Program-made: the position numbers and the translations under genes | Source of the DNA: Catellatospora sp. IY07-71 | GTDB taxonomy: Bacteria > Actinomycetota > Actinomycetes > Mycobacteriales > Micromonosporaceae | Direction: 5' to 3' | DNA length: 64,000 nt | NCBI RefSeq assembly: GCF_018326265.1 | Contig: NZ_AP023360.1 | Location: 3,277,501 to 3,341,500, forward strand | The notes under the pieces: model-generated | Database searches by the model: none | Seen by the model: the letters and a program-made list of their open reading frames with translations, nothing else | Told to the model about the DNA's origin: nothing | Shown: positions 1 through 8,110 of the stretch, piece by piece | Layout: every line of letters starts with the position of its first letter | How positions within the stretch are numbered: position 1 is the first letter of the stretch

Positions 1-604
1 GGTCGACGTACAGGTCCACACCGCCGAGCGCGTCGATCAGCTTGGTGTAGCCGCGGAACGTGATGACCGCGCCGGCGTCGAAGCGCTTGATGCCGGTGTA
101 GCCGCTGACCGCCTTGGCCATGAGCTGGAAGCCCTGCGCGATGTTCCACGTGCCGCTCTTGCCCGGCACCCGCCCGCCGAAGGTCATGGCGTGGGTCAGC
201 TTGCTGCGGCCGCCGCCGTAGCGGGACGGCTTGAACGCCGGGATGTCCACCAGCAGGTCGCGGGGCAGCGAGGTGAGGTACGCGTTGCTGAGGGTCTTGT
301 CGACGTGCAGGATCATCACCACGTCGCCGTGCGGCGGCGAGCCCTTCTGCGCCTCGCGGGTGTCGATGCCGACGATGAGGAAGTTCAGCGGGCCGGTGAT
401 GTCCGCCCCGGCCGGGGGCGTCGGGCTCGGGCTGGGGCTCGGCGACGCCGACGGCTCCGGGGAGTCGCTCGGGCCGAACAGGTCGACCTGGGGGATGGCT
501 TCGTCCACCCGCGTCTGGGCGACCCGCACGGCGGCGTACGCACCGCCGCCGATCAGGGCCAGCACCACGCCGAGCAGGATGAACAGCCGAGCAGAGCGCG
601 TCAT
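1..604 (-). CDS. LytR-CpsA-Psr (LCP) family protein, 3' part outside window
   Basis: LCP enzymes sit in the membrane and transfer undecaprenyl-linked glycopolymers (teichoic acid, arabinogalactan-type or capsule) onto peptidoglycan. The visible 201 residues begin with a short basic stretch and one membrane segment (about residues 7-26), then a Ser/Pro-rich linker (about 45-65), then the start of the LCP core with LNFLIVGIDTR and the conserved SLPRDLLVDIP, the Arg being a phosphate-binding residue in the family. The ATG at 604 has GGAG six bases upstream. The C-terminal half lies beyond the window edge, so completeness cannot be judged. Confidence 0.9.
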   Translation of the reverse strand, partial: MTRSARLFILLGVVLALIGGGAYAAVRVAQTRVDEAIPQVDLFGPSDSPEPSASPSPSPSPTPPAGADITGPLNFLIVGIDTREAQKGSPPHGDVVMILHVDKTLSNAYLTSLPRDLLVDIPAFKPSRYGGGRSKLTHAMTFGGRVPGKSGTWNIAQGFQLMAKAVSGYTGIKRFDAGAVITFRGYTKLIDALGGVDLYVD

Positions 605-679
605 GGGGGGCTCCGGGGGTATGGCGCCGTCGGGGCCTCGAATGCTAGCCGCTGCGGCGCCGCCGCGGCAGTCCGGTGA

Positions 680-1306
680 TCAGCGCACGGGACGGGCCTG
701 CTCGACCGCGTCGGCGGTGCGATGGTCGTTCTCGGCGCGCAGGCCCGAGACGACGCCGTCCACATCGGCCGGTGGGCGGTTCTGGCTGAGCTTCCACTTC
801 GCCTCGACGCGGCTGATGCGCAGCTCGACACCGACGATGGCGCGCAGCTGCCCGGCGACGTACCCGGCGGGCGCGTCGTCGACCGACCACGGGTGCGCCC
901 GGCCCTGCTCGTGCCGGTCGGTCAGGCGGCGCACGAGGTCGCCGGTCCAGGCCGGGTCGTCGTGTACGACCAGCTCGCCGTACGCGTGCACCACGGCGTA
1001 GTTCCAGGTCGGCACGACGCGGCCGTGCTCGGCCTTCGACGCGTACCAGGTGGGGGAGACGTAGGCGTCCGGGCCGCGCACGATGACCAGCGCCTCGCCG
1101 AGCACCGGGCGGCGCCACTGGTCGTTGTTGCGGGCCAGGTGGCCCAGCAGCGCGCCGTGCGGCCCGGCGGCCGGGTCGAACAGCAGCGGCAGCGTCGTCG
1201 CGACCAGGCCCTCGGCGGTCGCGGTGACCAGGTCCGCCGCGCCGTGCCCGGCCAGCAGCTCGCGTACGGCGGACTCGTCGGCGGTGAAGTGGGCGGGTGT
1301 GTACAT
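680..1306 (-). CDS. FMN-binding split-barrel protein, PaiB-like
   Basis: 208 residues over the full length of the FMN-binding negative transcriptional regulator (PaiB) family, a flavin-reductase-like split beta-barrel. Family landmarks are GALLGHLARNNDQWR near residue 60, the SPTWYASK segment and VPTWNYAVVHAYG. In Bacillus PaiB lies with a polyamine acetyltransferase; here the partner is different. The start is two bases after the stop of the EamA transporter, so the two are almost certainly one transcript and translationally coupled. A direct regulatory role is inferred only from the family name; a flavin-dependent small-molecule role is equally possible. Confidence 0.85.
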   Translation of the reverse strand: MYTPAHFTADESAVRELLAGHGAADLVTATAEGLVATTLPLLFDPAAGPHGALLGHLARNNDQWRRPVLGEALVIVRGPDAYVSPTWYASKAEHGRVVPTWNYAVVHAYGELVVHDDPAWTGDLVRRLTDRHEQGRAHPWSVDDAPAGYVAGQLRAIVGVELRISRVEAKWKLSQNRPPADVDGVVSGLRAENDHRTADAVEQARPVR

Positions 1307-1308
1307 CG

Positions 1309-2253
1309 TCAGGCCTTCCTGGCGGCAGGGGTCAGGGCGGGGCGGCGGGTGCGCTGGATCGCCGCCACGCAGGCGAGCACCACCAGCGCGGCGCCGATCG
1401 AGGCGGGGGTGACCGCCTCGCCGAGCAGCAGTGCCGACCATGCCATCGTCAGCACCGGCTGCGCGAGCTGGATCTGGCCCACCCGGGCGATGCCGCCCCG
1501 GGCCAGGCCCGCGTACCAGGCGAAGAAGCCCAGGAACATGGAGACCGCGGTGAGGTAGCCGAACGAGGCCCAGGCTGCCGCGCCCGCATGCGGTGGGTGC
1601 GCGGCGGCGGACAGCAGCGTCACCGGCACCGTGACCGGCAGCGACAGCAGCAGCGCCCAGCAGATGGTGCGCGCGCCGCCCAGCTCGCGGGCCAGCGCGC
1701 CGCCCTCGGCGTAGCCGAGCCCGCACAGCACCACGGCGGCGACCAGGTACAGGTCGGCGACCGTGAGAGCGCCCCGCACCGCGCCGCCCGCGACCAGGAA
1801 CGCGAGCACGGCCAGCAGCCCGGCCGCGGCGGCGGCCCAGAACAGCGGCGACGGGCGCTCCCCGGCGCGCAGCACCGCGAACACGGCGGTCATCGCGGGC
1901 AGCAGGGCGACCACGACGGCGCCGTGCGCGGCGGTCTGTGTGGTCAGCGCGAGCGAGCTGAACAGCGGGAATCCGATCACGACCCCGGCGGCGACCACGG
2001 CCAGCCGCCGCCACTGCGCGCGGGTGGGGCGCGGCGCGCCGGTCCAGCGCAGGTACGCCCAGGCCAGCAGGGCGGCGCCGACGGCGCGGCCGAACGCGAT
2101 GAACCACGGATCGAGCTGCTGCACGGCGACGCGGGTGGCCGGTAGCGACATGCTGAACGCGAGCACGCCCAGCGCGCCGAGGACCAGGCCGCCGACGGGG
2201 TCGGCCGATGCCGTTACCGGATCCGGAGCAGTAGCGTTACTCTTGTCTCTCAT
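1309..2253 (-). CDS. EamA/DMT-family transporter
   Basis: 314-residue inner-membrane protein with the ten hydrophobic segments and internal two-fold repeat of the drug/metabolite transporter (EamA) family. Typical pieces are the first-helix SLPATRVAVQQLDPWFIAFGR and the second-repeat SMFLGFFAWYAGLARGG followed by LAQPVLTMAWSALLLGE. It probably exports a metabolite; substrate unknown. It is first gene of an operon with the PaiB-like gene and divergent from the MocR regulator. The ATG at 2253 overlaps the regulator's ATG on the other strand and no Shine-Dalgarno is visible, so either this mRNA is leaderless or translation begins at a downstream codon such as the one preceding GGLVLGALG. Confidence 0.85.
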   Translation of the reverse strand: MRDKSNATAPDPVTASADPVGGLVLGALGVLAFSMSLPATRVAVQQLDPWFIAFGRAVGAALLAWAYLRWTGAPRPTRAQWRRLAVVAAGVVIGFPLFSSLALTTQTAAHGAVVVALLPAMTAVFAVLRAGERPSPLFWAAAAAGLLAVLAFLVAGGAVRGALTVADLYLVAAVVLCGLGYAEGGALARELGGARTICWALLLSLPVTVPVTLLSAAAHPPHAGAAAWASFGYLTAVSMFLGFFAWYAGLARGGIARVGQIQLAQPVLTMAWSALLLGEAVTPASIGAALVVLACVAAIQRTRRPALTPAARKA

Positions 2254-2283
2254 GAACAACGGTAACGCAGCGGATCGCGTTAT
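2212..2283. promoter_or_regulatory. Repeated CGTTAC motif across the MocR/EamA start region
   Basis: CGTTAC occurs at 2212-2217 and 2235-2240, its reverse complement GTAACG at 2262-2267, and CGTTAT at 2278-2283. The first two are 23 bp apart, about two helical turns. MocR-type regulators commonly bind direct or inverted repeats in the divergent region, so these are candidate operator sites for the adjacent regulator. They overlap both start codons. Confidence 0.5.
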
Positions 2284-3658
2284 CCAAGATCTGCGCGGGC
2301 TGGCGCTGGCGGCCGCACCGGGCACGCGGCTGCCGTCGGTGCGCGAGCTGACCGCCCGGCACCGGGCCTCCCCGGTCACCGTGGCCGAGGCGATCCGGCA
2401 GCTCGCGGTCGAGGGCGTGCTCGAAGCACGGCCCGGCAAGGGCACCTTCGCCGCCGCGCCCGCCCCCGGCGAGCGCCGCGCCCCGGACCTGTCCTGGCAG
2501 ACGGTCGCCCTCGGCGCGGCGCTGCCCGGCGAGCAGGAGCTGCAGGCGTTACTGGCGACACCGCCCGCCGGGGCGATCGCGCTGTCCGGGGGATACCTAG
2601 ACGCGGACCTGCAGCCGGCCGCCGCGCTCGGCGCCGCGCTCACCCGCGCCGCCCGCCAGCCCGCCGCCTGGCAGCGCGGCCCCGTCGAGGGGCGGGCCGA
2701 CCTGCGCGACTGGTTCGCCCGCGAGGCCGGGGGCGGGCTGCGCGCCGACGACATGGTGATCTGCCCCGGCGGGCAGGCCGCGCTGTCCACCGCGCTGCGC
2801 GCCCTGGCCGCGCCGGGCGACACGCTGCTCGTGGAGTCGCCGACCTACCTCGGCGCGCTGGCGGCGGCGCGGGCGGCCGGGCTGCGGGTGGCGCCGGTGC
2901 CCGCCGACGCCGACGGCGTACGCCCGGACCAACTCGCCGCGGCGTTCGCCCGCACCGGCGCGCGGCTGTTCTACTGCCAGCCGCTGTACGCCAACCCGCA
3001 CGGCGCGACCCTCGCCGCGTCCCGCCGCGCCGAGGTGACCGATGCGGTGCGCGCCGCCGGGGCGTTCCTGATCGAGGACGACTACGCCCGCGACCTGACC
3101 ATCGACGGCGAGCCGCCCGCGCCGCTGGCCGCCGACGACCCCGACGGGCACGTCGTCTACCTGCGTTCGCTCACCAAGTCGACCGCGCCCGGCATGCGGG
3201 TGGCCGCGATCGGCGCGCGCGGCCCCGCCGGGGCGCGGCTGCGCGCCGCCCGGCTGCTCGACGACTTCTTCGTGTCCGGCCCGCTGCAGCAGGCGGCCCT
3301 GGAGTTCGTCACCTCCCCGGCCTGGACCCGCCACCGCCGCGCCCTGCGCACCGCCCTGCGCGACCGCCGCGAGGCCCTGCTGACGGCCCTGTCCCGCCAC
3401 CTGCCCGACCTGGTCCCGGCCCGGCTCCCGCGCGGTGGCCTGCACCTCTGGGCACCCCTGCCCGACGGCACCGACGACACCGCCCTGGCCGCCGCGGCCG
3501 CCGCGAACGGCGTCGTCGTCTTCCCCGGCCGCCCCTGGTACGCCGCCGAACCCCCGGCCCCCCACCTGCGCCTCACCTACGCCGCCACCCCACCCGCCCG
3601 CATCCCCGAAGCCGTCACCCGCCTAGCCCAGGCGATGAAAGGAAGGGCACCTTCTTAA
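2252..3658 (+). CDS. MocR-type (GntR-aminotransferase) transcriptional regulator
   Basis: 468 residues: an N-terminal GntR winged helix (about 1-70, with RLPSVRELTARHRASPVTVAEAI spread over it) joined to a class-I aminotransferase fold (about 100-460). Lys309 in SLTKS is the expected PLP-linking lysine, and IEDDYARD is the usual upstream motif. MocR proteins use bound PLP or an amino-acid/amine adduct as effector. Divergence from the EamA transporter/PaiB-like operon suggests it controls that operon. Its last codons and TAA lie inside a dispersed palindrome, so the terminal residues GRAPS are repeat-derived. Confidence 0.92.
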   Translation: MNNGNAADRVIQDLRGLALAAAPGTRLPSVRELTARHRASPVTVAEAIRQLAVEGVLEARPGKGTFAAAPAPGERRAPDLSWQTVALGAALPGEQELQALLATPPAGAIALSGGYLDADLQPAAALGAALTRAARQPAAWQRGPVEGRADLRDWFAREAGGGLRADDMVICPGGQAALSTALRALAAPGDTLLVESPTYLGALAAARAAGLRVAPVPADADGVRPDQLAAAFARTGARLFYCQPLYANPHGATLAASRRAEVTDAVRAAGAFLIEDDYARDLTIDGEPPAPLAADDPDGHVVYLRSLTKSTAPGMRVAAIGARGPAGARLRAARLLDDFFVSGPLQQAALEFVTSPAWTRHRRALRTALRDRREALLTALSRHLPDLVPARLPRGGLHLWAPLPDGTDDTALAAAAAANGVVVFPGRPWYAAEPPAPHLRLTYAATPPARIPEAVTRLAQAMKGRAPS

Positions 3659-3690
3659 CGGTTTCCGTAGAGGAAGGGCACCTTCTTAAC
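3640..3690. repeat. Palindromic repeat family 1, two direct units
   Basis: Two copies of AGGAAGGGCACCTTCTTAAC (3640-3659 and 3671-3690) in direct orientation, separated by GGTTTCCGTAG. The AAGAAGG/CCTTCTT core is itself near-palindromic. It lies between convergent genes and supplies the stop codon of the upstream one. It could act as a bidirectional terminator. Confidence 0.85.
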
Positions 3691-3720
3691 CTTCTTGCCG
3701 GCCGCCCGCCGCCTGCGGGG

Positions 3721-4188
3721 TCAGGGGACCGGTTCGGGGTCGGTGACGTCGGACCAGGTGCCGGCCAGGCCGGATACGGAGGCGTCGGCGTCGACCGCGA
3801 CGGCGGTGCCGTGCTCGCCCGCGCCGAGGGTGATCTCGCGGCCGCGCAGCCGCTCGTCGGCGATCACCGGCCACGGCCTGCGCGAGCCGTACGGCGTGAT
3901 CGTGCCGCGCTCGTACCCGGTGGCCTCCTTCGCCTCGGCCGCGTCCGGCATGGACAGCCGCGAGACGCCGAGCAGCGCCCGCAGCTTCGGCCAGGAGATG
4001 ACACGGCCGCCGGGGACCAGCACGAACAGGTAGTCGTCGGGGCCGCGCCGCACCACGATCGTCTTCACGACGTCGGGGACCTCCACCCCGCGCGCCGCGG
4101 CGGCCTCGGCGAGGCTGCGCACCGGCCCGTGCCGGATCACGCGATGGTCGAGGCCTGCGGCGGTGAGCGCGTCGAGGGCGGCGGTCAT
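3721..4188 (-). CDS. YbaK/EbsC-family aminoacyl-tRNA editing domain protein
   Basis: 155 residues matching the stand-alone YbaK/ProX editing fold, which hydrolyses mischarged tRNA such as Cys- or Ala-tRNAPro in trans. Landmarks are the early HRVIRHGPVRSLAEAAAARG, VVKTIVVRRG with the conserved Lys, the VSRLSMPDAAEAKEATGY helix, and GTITPYGSRRPWPVIADE, the usual G-x-(V/I)-x-P-x-G loop. Length is normal for the family. A TAAGGT hexamer ends six bases before the ATG and there is no Shine-Dalgarno, pointing to a leaderless message. Exact tRNA specificity cannot be read from sequence. Confidence 0.88.
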   Translation of the reverse strand: MTAALDALTAAGLDHRVIRHGPVRSLAEAAAARGVEVPDVVKTIVVRRGPDDYLFVLVPGGRVISWPKLRALLGVSRLSMPDAAEAKEATGYERGTITPYGSRRPWPVIADERLRGREITLGAGEHGTAVAVDADASVSGLAGTWSDVTDPEPVP

Positions 4189-4289
4189 GATCGCACCTTA
4201 GCTCGCTGCGGCGCGGTGCCGGAGGGCTCGATGTCGGCTAGGCGTCGGGCGCATGTGCCCCGGCGGCCGCAGGCCCTACCTTGCGTGGC

Positions 4290-4775
4290 ATGAGACTCAG
4301 GCTCGCGTTCGCCGCCGTACTGGCGGCACTGGCATCCGTGCTCGTCGCCCCGGCCGCCGCGCACGCCGCGCCGGACCCCCTGGCCTGCTCCGCGATCGGC
4401 AGCTACAGCCGGGTGGGCAGCGGCGACACGTTCTGGCTGATCGGCTCCGCCGACGGCTACCGCTACTGGCAGGTCGCCGACGCCGTCAGCAACCACTACC
4501 GCCGCAGCTACGTCGTCAGGTGCGACGGCGCCACCATCGTCTCCGCCGCGGATCTGACGGTGACCAGCACCAGCGGCGCCCGCTGCGGGACCGCCTCGGA
4601 CAGCACCTACCAGTACGCCGGCACCCGGATGGCGCTCGCGCCGCTGGAGTCGTTCCCCGGGTGGGTCATCGAGACCGACTACCGCTACTGGCGGGTCAAC
4701 CGCTGGGTGAGCTTCGGCTGGTACGGCTTCTGGATGTACGACCACTCCGAGCTCGCCGCCTGCCTGGCCCCTTGA
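4290..4775 (+). CDS. Small secreted protein, aromatic-rich, function unknown
   Basis: 161 residues with a clear Sec signal peptide (MRLRLAFAAVLAALASVLVA, cleavage near AAHA-AP). The mature part of about 135 residues is rich in Tyr and Trp, has three cysteines, and contains a repeated YRYW motif (DGYRYWQV and DYRYWRV). I do not recognise a domain. TACCTT seven bases before the ATG suggests a leaderless transcript, which is why the ATG is preferred to the in-frame TTG at 4281. It stands alone between YbaK and a convergent regulator. Confidence 0.75.
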   Translation: MRLRLAFAAVLAALASVLVAPAAAHAAPDPLACSAIGSYSRVGSGDTFWLIGSADGYRYWQVADAVSNHYRRSYVVRCDGATIVSAADLTVTSTSGARCGTASDSTYQYAGTRMALAPLESFPGWVIETDYRYWRVNRWVSFGWYGFWMYDHSELAACLAP

Positions 4776-4927
4776 CCGGCGACGGGCGGCGCCGCCCATC
4801 GTGGCGGCGCGGCCCGGTGTCCTCGGCCGGCCCGGTCGCCGAGCTTTCGATCACGGTGCCAGGGTCGGGACACGCCGTCGAGCACGTACCTAAGTTCATG
4901 ATCAACCCAGGGGGTGCGGTGGGTCGG

Positions 4928-5833
4928 TCAGGTGGGGGAGCGGAGGCGGCGGAGCATGCGGGCGTCCTCGAAGCCGACGGCGCGGGCGGCGGCCTCGACG
5001 GTGCTGCCGTGGCCGATCAGGTGCTCGGCGCGTTCGCGGCGCAGTTCCTGCTGGTAGCGCAGCGGGGTGAGGGCGGTGGCGGCGGTGAACAGGCGGGTCA
5101 GGGTGCGAGGGCTGACGCCGGCGGACGCGGCGAGCGCGGGAAGCGGCAGGCGTTCGGTGTAGCGGGTGTCGATCTCGTCCTGGACGCGGTGGACCACGTC
5201 GGACAGGTGGGCGCGGTGCCGGAGCATGGCGCTGGCCTGCTGCTCGTCGCCGTTGCGGCGGGCGTAGACCACCATCGCGCGGGCCGTGCGCGCCGCGGCG
5301 GCGGGGCCGTGGCGTACGGCGACCAGGTGCAGCGCCAGGTCGATGCCGCTGGCGATGCCGGCCGAGGTCACCACCCGGTCGTCGACGGTGTAGAGCACGT
5401 CGCGGACCACCCGGGCGGCCGGATAGCGCGCGGCCAGCTCGTCCTGCAGGTCGTGGTGGGTGGTGCAGCGGCGCCCGGCCAGCAGCCCGGCCCGGCCCAG
5501 CGCGTCCGCGCCCGCGCACACGCTGGCCACCGTGCCGCCCGCCGCGTGGAACGCGGCCAGCCGGTGCAGCGTGGGCGCGGTCAGGTGCCCGTTGGCGCGC
5601 AGCCGCGGCGAGCGCCAGCCCGGCACCACGACCAGGTCGTCGGGGCCCAGCTCGGGCCAGTCCGTACGCGCGCGCAGCGGCAGGCCCTGCGCGGTGGGCA
5701 CGTCCTCCTGCTCGGCCACGTAGTGCAGCCGGTAGCCGTGGCCGTGGTCGGCGGCGGTGGAGAACACCTGCGCGGGCCCGGCCAGGTCCAGCAGGTGCAG
5801 CTGCGGGACGAGCAGGAAGACGACCTCGGTCAT
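4928..5833 (-). CDS. GlxA/FtrA-type transcriptional regulator (DJ-1/PfpI + AraC)
   Basis: 301 residues: a DJ-1/PfpI class-I glutamine-amidotransferase-like domain (about 1-185, with the nucleophile elbow ASVCAGADALGRAGLL) and a C-terminal double helix-turn-helix AraC domain (about 205-300, LPALAASAGVSPRTLTRLF). Regulators of this kind often respond to quaternary amines or other small metabolites. Its ATG overlaps the stop of the isochorismatase-like gene by four bases (ATGA), so the two are translationally coupled and likely act on the same metabolite. Confidence 0.9.
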   Translation of the reverse strand: MTEVVFLLVPQLHLLDLAGPAQVFSTAADHGHGYRLHYVAEQEDVPTAQGLPLRARTDWPELGPDDLVVVPGWRSPRLRANGHLTAPTLHRLAAFHAAGGTVASVCAGADALGRAGLLAGRRCTTHHDLQDELAARYPAARVVRDVLYTVDDRVVTSAGIASGIDLALHLVAVRHGPAAAARTARAMVVYARRNGDEQQASAMLRHRAHLSDVVHRVQDEIDTRYTERLPLPALAASAGVSPRTLTRLFTAATALTPLRYQQELRRERAEHLIGHGSTVEAAARAVGFEDARMLRRLRSPT

Positions 5834-6408
5834 GCCAGCTCGGCCACCGTGCGGATGGTCGCGAACCGGCCGGCCAGGGCGTACTCGGTGCGCGCGGTCA
5901 CGTCGGCCGCGGACAGCGTGCGCGGGTCGGCCAGCAGTTCCTCGACGGTGGCGTCGGCGGGCAGGTCCCGGTGCGGGATCGGGAACGTGGCGCAGGCGTC
6001 GACCACGAAGGTCACGTCGTAGCCGAGGTCGCTGCCGACCCGGGTGGTGGTCTCCACGCACTGCTCGGTGCGGATGCCGCACACGGTCAGCGACCGCACG
6101 CCCGCCGCGGTGAGCAGCTGCTGGAGGTTGGTCGTGGTGAACGCGTTGTGCGAGGTCTTGGTCAGCACCGGCTCGCCGTCGGCGGCGGCCAGGCCGTCGA
6201 GGAGCCGGACGTGGCCCAGGTCGGGGTCGAAGACGGTCTTGCTGCCGTACTCGGCGTGCAGCACCCATACCACCAGATCGCCCTTGGCCCGGGCGGACCG
6301 CACCAGCCGGTCGACCCGGGCGGCGATGTCCGGGTTGTCGGCCAGCCGCCACAGCGGCCGCTGCCGGAACGATTCCTGTACGTCGACGACGATGAGAGCG
6401 TTTCGCAT
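5830..6408 (-). CDS. Isochorismatase-like cysteine hydrolase
   Basis: 192 residues. The family triad is visible: Asp in ALIVVDVQ at the N-terminus, Lys in VLTKTSHNAF, and Cys in CGIRTEQCVETT. These enzymes hydrolyse amides or vinyl ethers (nicotinamidase, isochorismatase, ureidoacrylate hydrolase); substrate unknown here. ATG 6408 is chosen over an in-frame GTG at 6423 because GAGGA stands eight bases upstream. It is first gene of a two-gene operon with the GlxA-type regulator, which overlaps its end. Confidence 0.9.
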   Translation of the reverse strand: MRNALIVVDVQESFRQRPLWRLADNPDIAARVDRLVRSARAKGDLVVWVLHAEYGSKTVFDPDLGHVRLLDGLAAADGEPVLTKTSHNAFTTTNLQQLLTAAGVRSLTVCGIRTEQCVETTTRVGSDLGYDVTFVVDACATFPIPHRDLPADATVEELLADPRTLSAADVTARTEYALAGRFATIRTVAELA

Positions 6409-6509
6409 GACGTCGATCCTCACCCCGCTCCCGCCCTGGCAGAAGGCACCATCATGCCTCGGGCCGGAACGATCCGGTCAGCGGCCGCGGGTCGGTTACG
6501 CTGCCCGGC

Positions 6510-7313
6510 GTGTACACCGTGCGGCAGGCCGCCCCGGACGACCTGGCCGGGGTACGCGCCGTCGCGCGGCGGTTCGGCAACCTCGCGATGTGGCCGCGCC
6601 GCCCCGACTACCTCGACCGGGAGCTGGCCAACGGGCGGCTGCTGGCGGGGTTCGCGGGGACGGAGCCGGTCGGCTTCGGCGCGACGTTCCTGCGCGGCGG
6701 GCTGACCCACCTGGCCGACCTGTTCGTGCTGCCCGAGCACCAGTCCTCGGGCCTGGGCCGGGCGCTGCTGGCCCGCCTGCTGCCGGTCGCCGCGCCACGG
6801 GTCACCTTCGCCTCGTCCGATCCGCGGGCCGTGGCGCTCTACGTCCGGCAGGGCATGCGCCCGGTCTGCCCGCTGCTCTACCTGCGCGGCCCGCTGACCG
6901 CGCTGCCGGGCCGCCCGCCGGCCGCCGAGGCGACCCCGGCCGAGATCGCGGACCTGGACGCCGACGCCTCCGGCGGCCGCCGCGACGCCGACCTGGCCTG
7001 GTACGCCGCCCTGCCCGGGGTGAGCGTGTGCCAGACCGGCGACGGGTACGCGGTTGTGCGCTCGCTGGGCGACCGGGTGCTGGTCGGCCCGGCCGGCGGC
7101 CGCACCACGCGGGCCTGCGCGGACGCCGTGCTCGGTGCGCTCGCCCGGCACCGCGCGGCGGGCACGGCGGCGCTGGCCCTGCTCGGCCCGAACCCGCTGC
7201 TGCCGCTGCTGCTGGAGGCCGGTTTCACCATCGCCGACCTGGACGTGTTCCTGTCCAGCGGCGGCGACCCGATCGCCTTGGACCGCTACCTGCCCCACCC
7301 GGACCTGGGCTAG
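6510..7313 (+). CDS. GNAT-family N-acetyltransferase, tandem-like
   Basis: 267 residues. The N-terminal half is a clear GNAT domain with the acetyl-CoA loop LPEHQSSGLGRALLARLL (about 75-92) and the typical beta4 LADLFVLP. The C-terminal half (about 150-260) resembles a second, degenerate acetyltransferase module (ARHRAAGTAALALLG, LLEAGFTIADLDVFLSSGG) without an intact CoA loop. Substrate unknown. GTG start: TACGCT ends seven bases before it, with no Shine-Dalgarno, so a leaderless message is likely. Convergent with the SDR gene. Confidence 0.85.
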   Translation: MYTVRQAAPDDLAGVRAVARRFGNLAMWPRRPDYLDRELANGRLLAGFAGTEPVGFGATFLRGGLTHLADLFVLPEHQSSGLGRALLARLLPVAAPRVTFASSDPRAVALYVRQGMRPVCPLLYLRGPLTALPGRPPAAEATPAEIADLDADASGGRRDADLAWYAALPGVSVCQTGDGYAVVRSLGDRVLVGPAGGRTTRACADAVLGALARHRAAGTAALALLGPNPLLPLLLEAGFTIADLDVFLSSGGDPIALDRYLPHPDLG

Positions 7314-7314
7314 T

Positions 7315-7335
7315 GCGGCGGCGACACCGCGCCGC
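7315..7335. terminator. Hairpin between convergent GNAT and SDR genes
   Basis: GCGGCG (7315-7320) pairs with CGCCGC (7330-7335) across a nine-base loop, directly after the GNAT stop. No T-tract follows. Short, so only a tentative terminator. Confidence 0.35.
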
Positions 7336-7348
7336 CCGGGACGGGCCC

Positions 7349-8032
7349 TCAGACGAGCAGCTGCGAGTCGCGCACGGCCTGCGAGGCGTCCGAGCAGAGG
7401 AACGCGACGGTCGTGGCGATGTCCTCCGGCGCGGTCCAGCCGCTGCGGTCGGCGTCCGGCATCGACGCGCGGTTGGCAGGGGTGTCGATGACGCCCGGCA
7501 GGATCGTGTTCACCCGCACGCCGTCCTTGGCGTACTCGGCGTGCAGGGCGCCGGCCAGGCCCAGCACCGCGGTCTTCGCGGTGAGGTAGCCCGCCGCGCC
7601 GCGGAACGGCTTGCGCACGGCCTGGCTGGACACCAGCACCACGCTGCCGCCGCCCGCGGCGACCAGGTGCGGCAGCGTCGCCTGGCACACCAGGTACGCC
7701 GGGCGCAGGTTCAGCCGCAGCTGCGCCTCGAACTCCTCGACCGGGGTCTCGTGCACCCGCCCGCCCATCGCGAACCCGCCGACCAGGTTCACCACGGCCC
7801 GCAGCGGCCGGTCCGGGTCCGCCGCGGCCCGCGCCGCCACCGCGCCGACCGCGGCCGGGTCGGTGAGATCCGCCTGCACCAGGTCCAGCTCCGAGACCCC
7901 GGAGGGCACCCGGGTCAGCTCGTCCTCGGAGTGCCACGGCACGACCACCCGCCGGCCCTCGTCGAGCAGCCGCCTGGTCACCGCCGCCCCCAGCCCGCCC
8001 GTGCCTCCCGTGACCAGCACCGTCCCGCTCAT
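7349..8032 (-). CDS. Short-chain dehydrogenase/reductase
   Basis: 227 residues of classical SDR type: the NAD(P)-binding TGGTGGLGAAV at the N-terminus, NLVGGF in the position of the NNAG motif, the Ser in VLVSSQAV and the YLTAK catalytic Tyr-Lys pair, then NTILPGVIDTPANR. Substrate unknown. ATG 8032 has GAGAGGAC upstream and is preferred to the in-frame GTG at 8047. It lies downstream of the MarR gene on the same strand, with a palindromic repeat in the gap that may separate the two transcripts. Confidence 0.9.
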   Translation of the reverse strand: MSGTVLVTGGTGGLGAAVTRRLLDEGRRVVVPWHSEDELTRVPSGVSELDLVQADLTDPAAVGAVAARAAADPDRPLRAVVNLVGGFAMGGRVHETPVEEFEAQLRLNLRPAYLVCQATLPHLVAAGGGSVVLVSSQAVRKPFRGAAGYLTAKTAVLGLAGALHAEYAKDGVRVNTILPGVIDTPANRASMPDADRSGWTAPEDIATTVAFLCSDASQAVRDSQLLV

Positions 8033-8057
8033 ACCCGTCCTCTCCACCGCCCTCCGG

Positions 8058-8110
8058 AAAGGATGGGCACCCTCTTAACGCTATCCGTATAGGAAGGGCA
8101 CCTTCTCAAC
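8058..8110. repeat. Palindromic repeat family 1, diverged pair
   Basis: Two direct units, AAAGGATGGGCACCCTCTTA (from 8059) and AGGAAGGGCACCTTCTCAAC (8091-8110), separated by ACGCTATCCGTAT. The first unit carries changes (ATGGGCACCCT) that preserve complementarity. It lies between the MarR stop and the SDR start, both on the minus strand. Confidence 0.8.
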
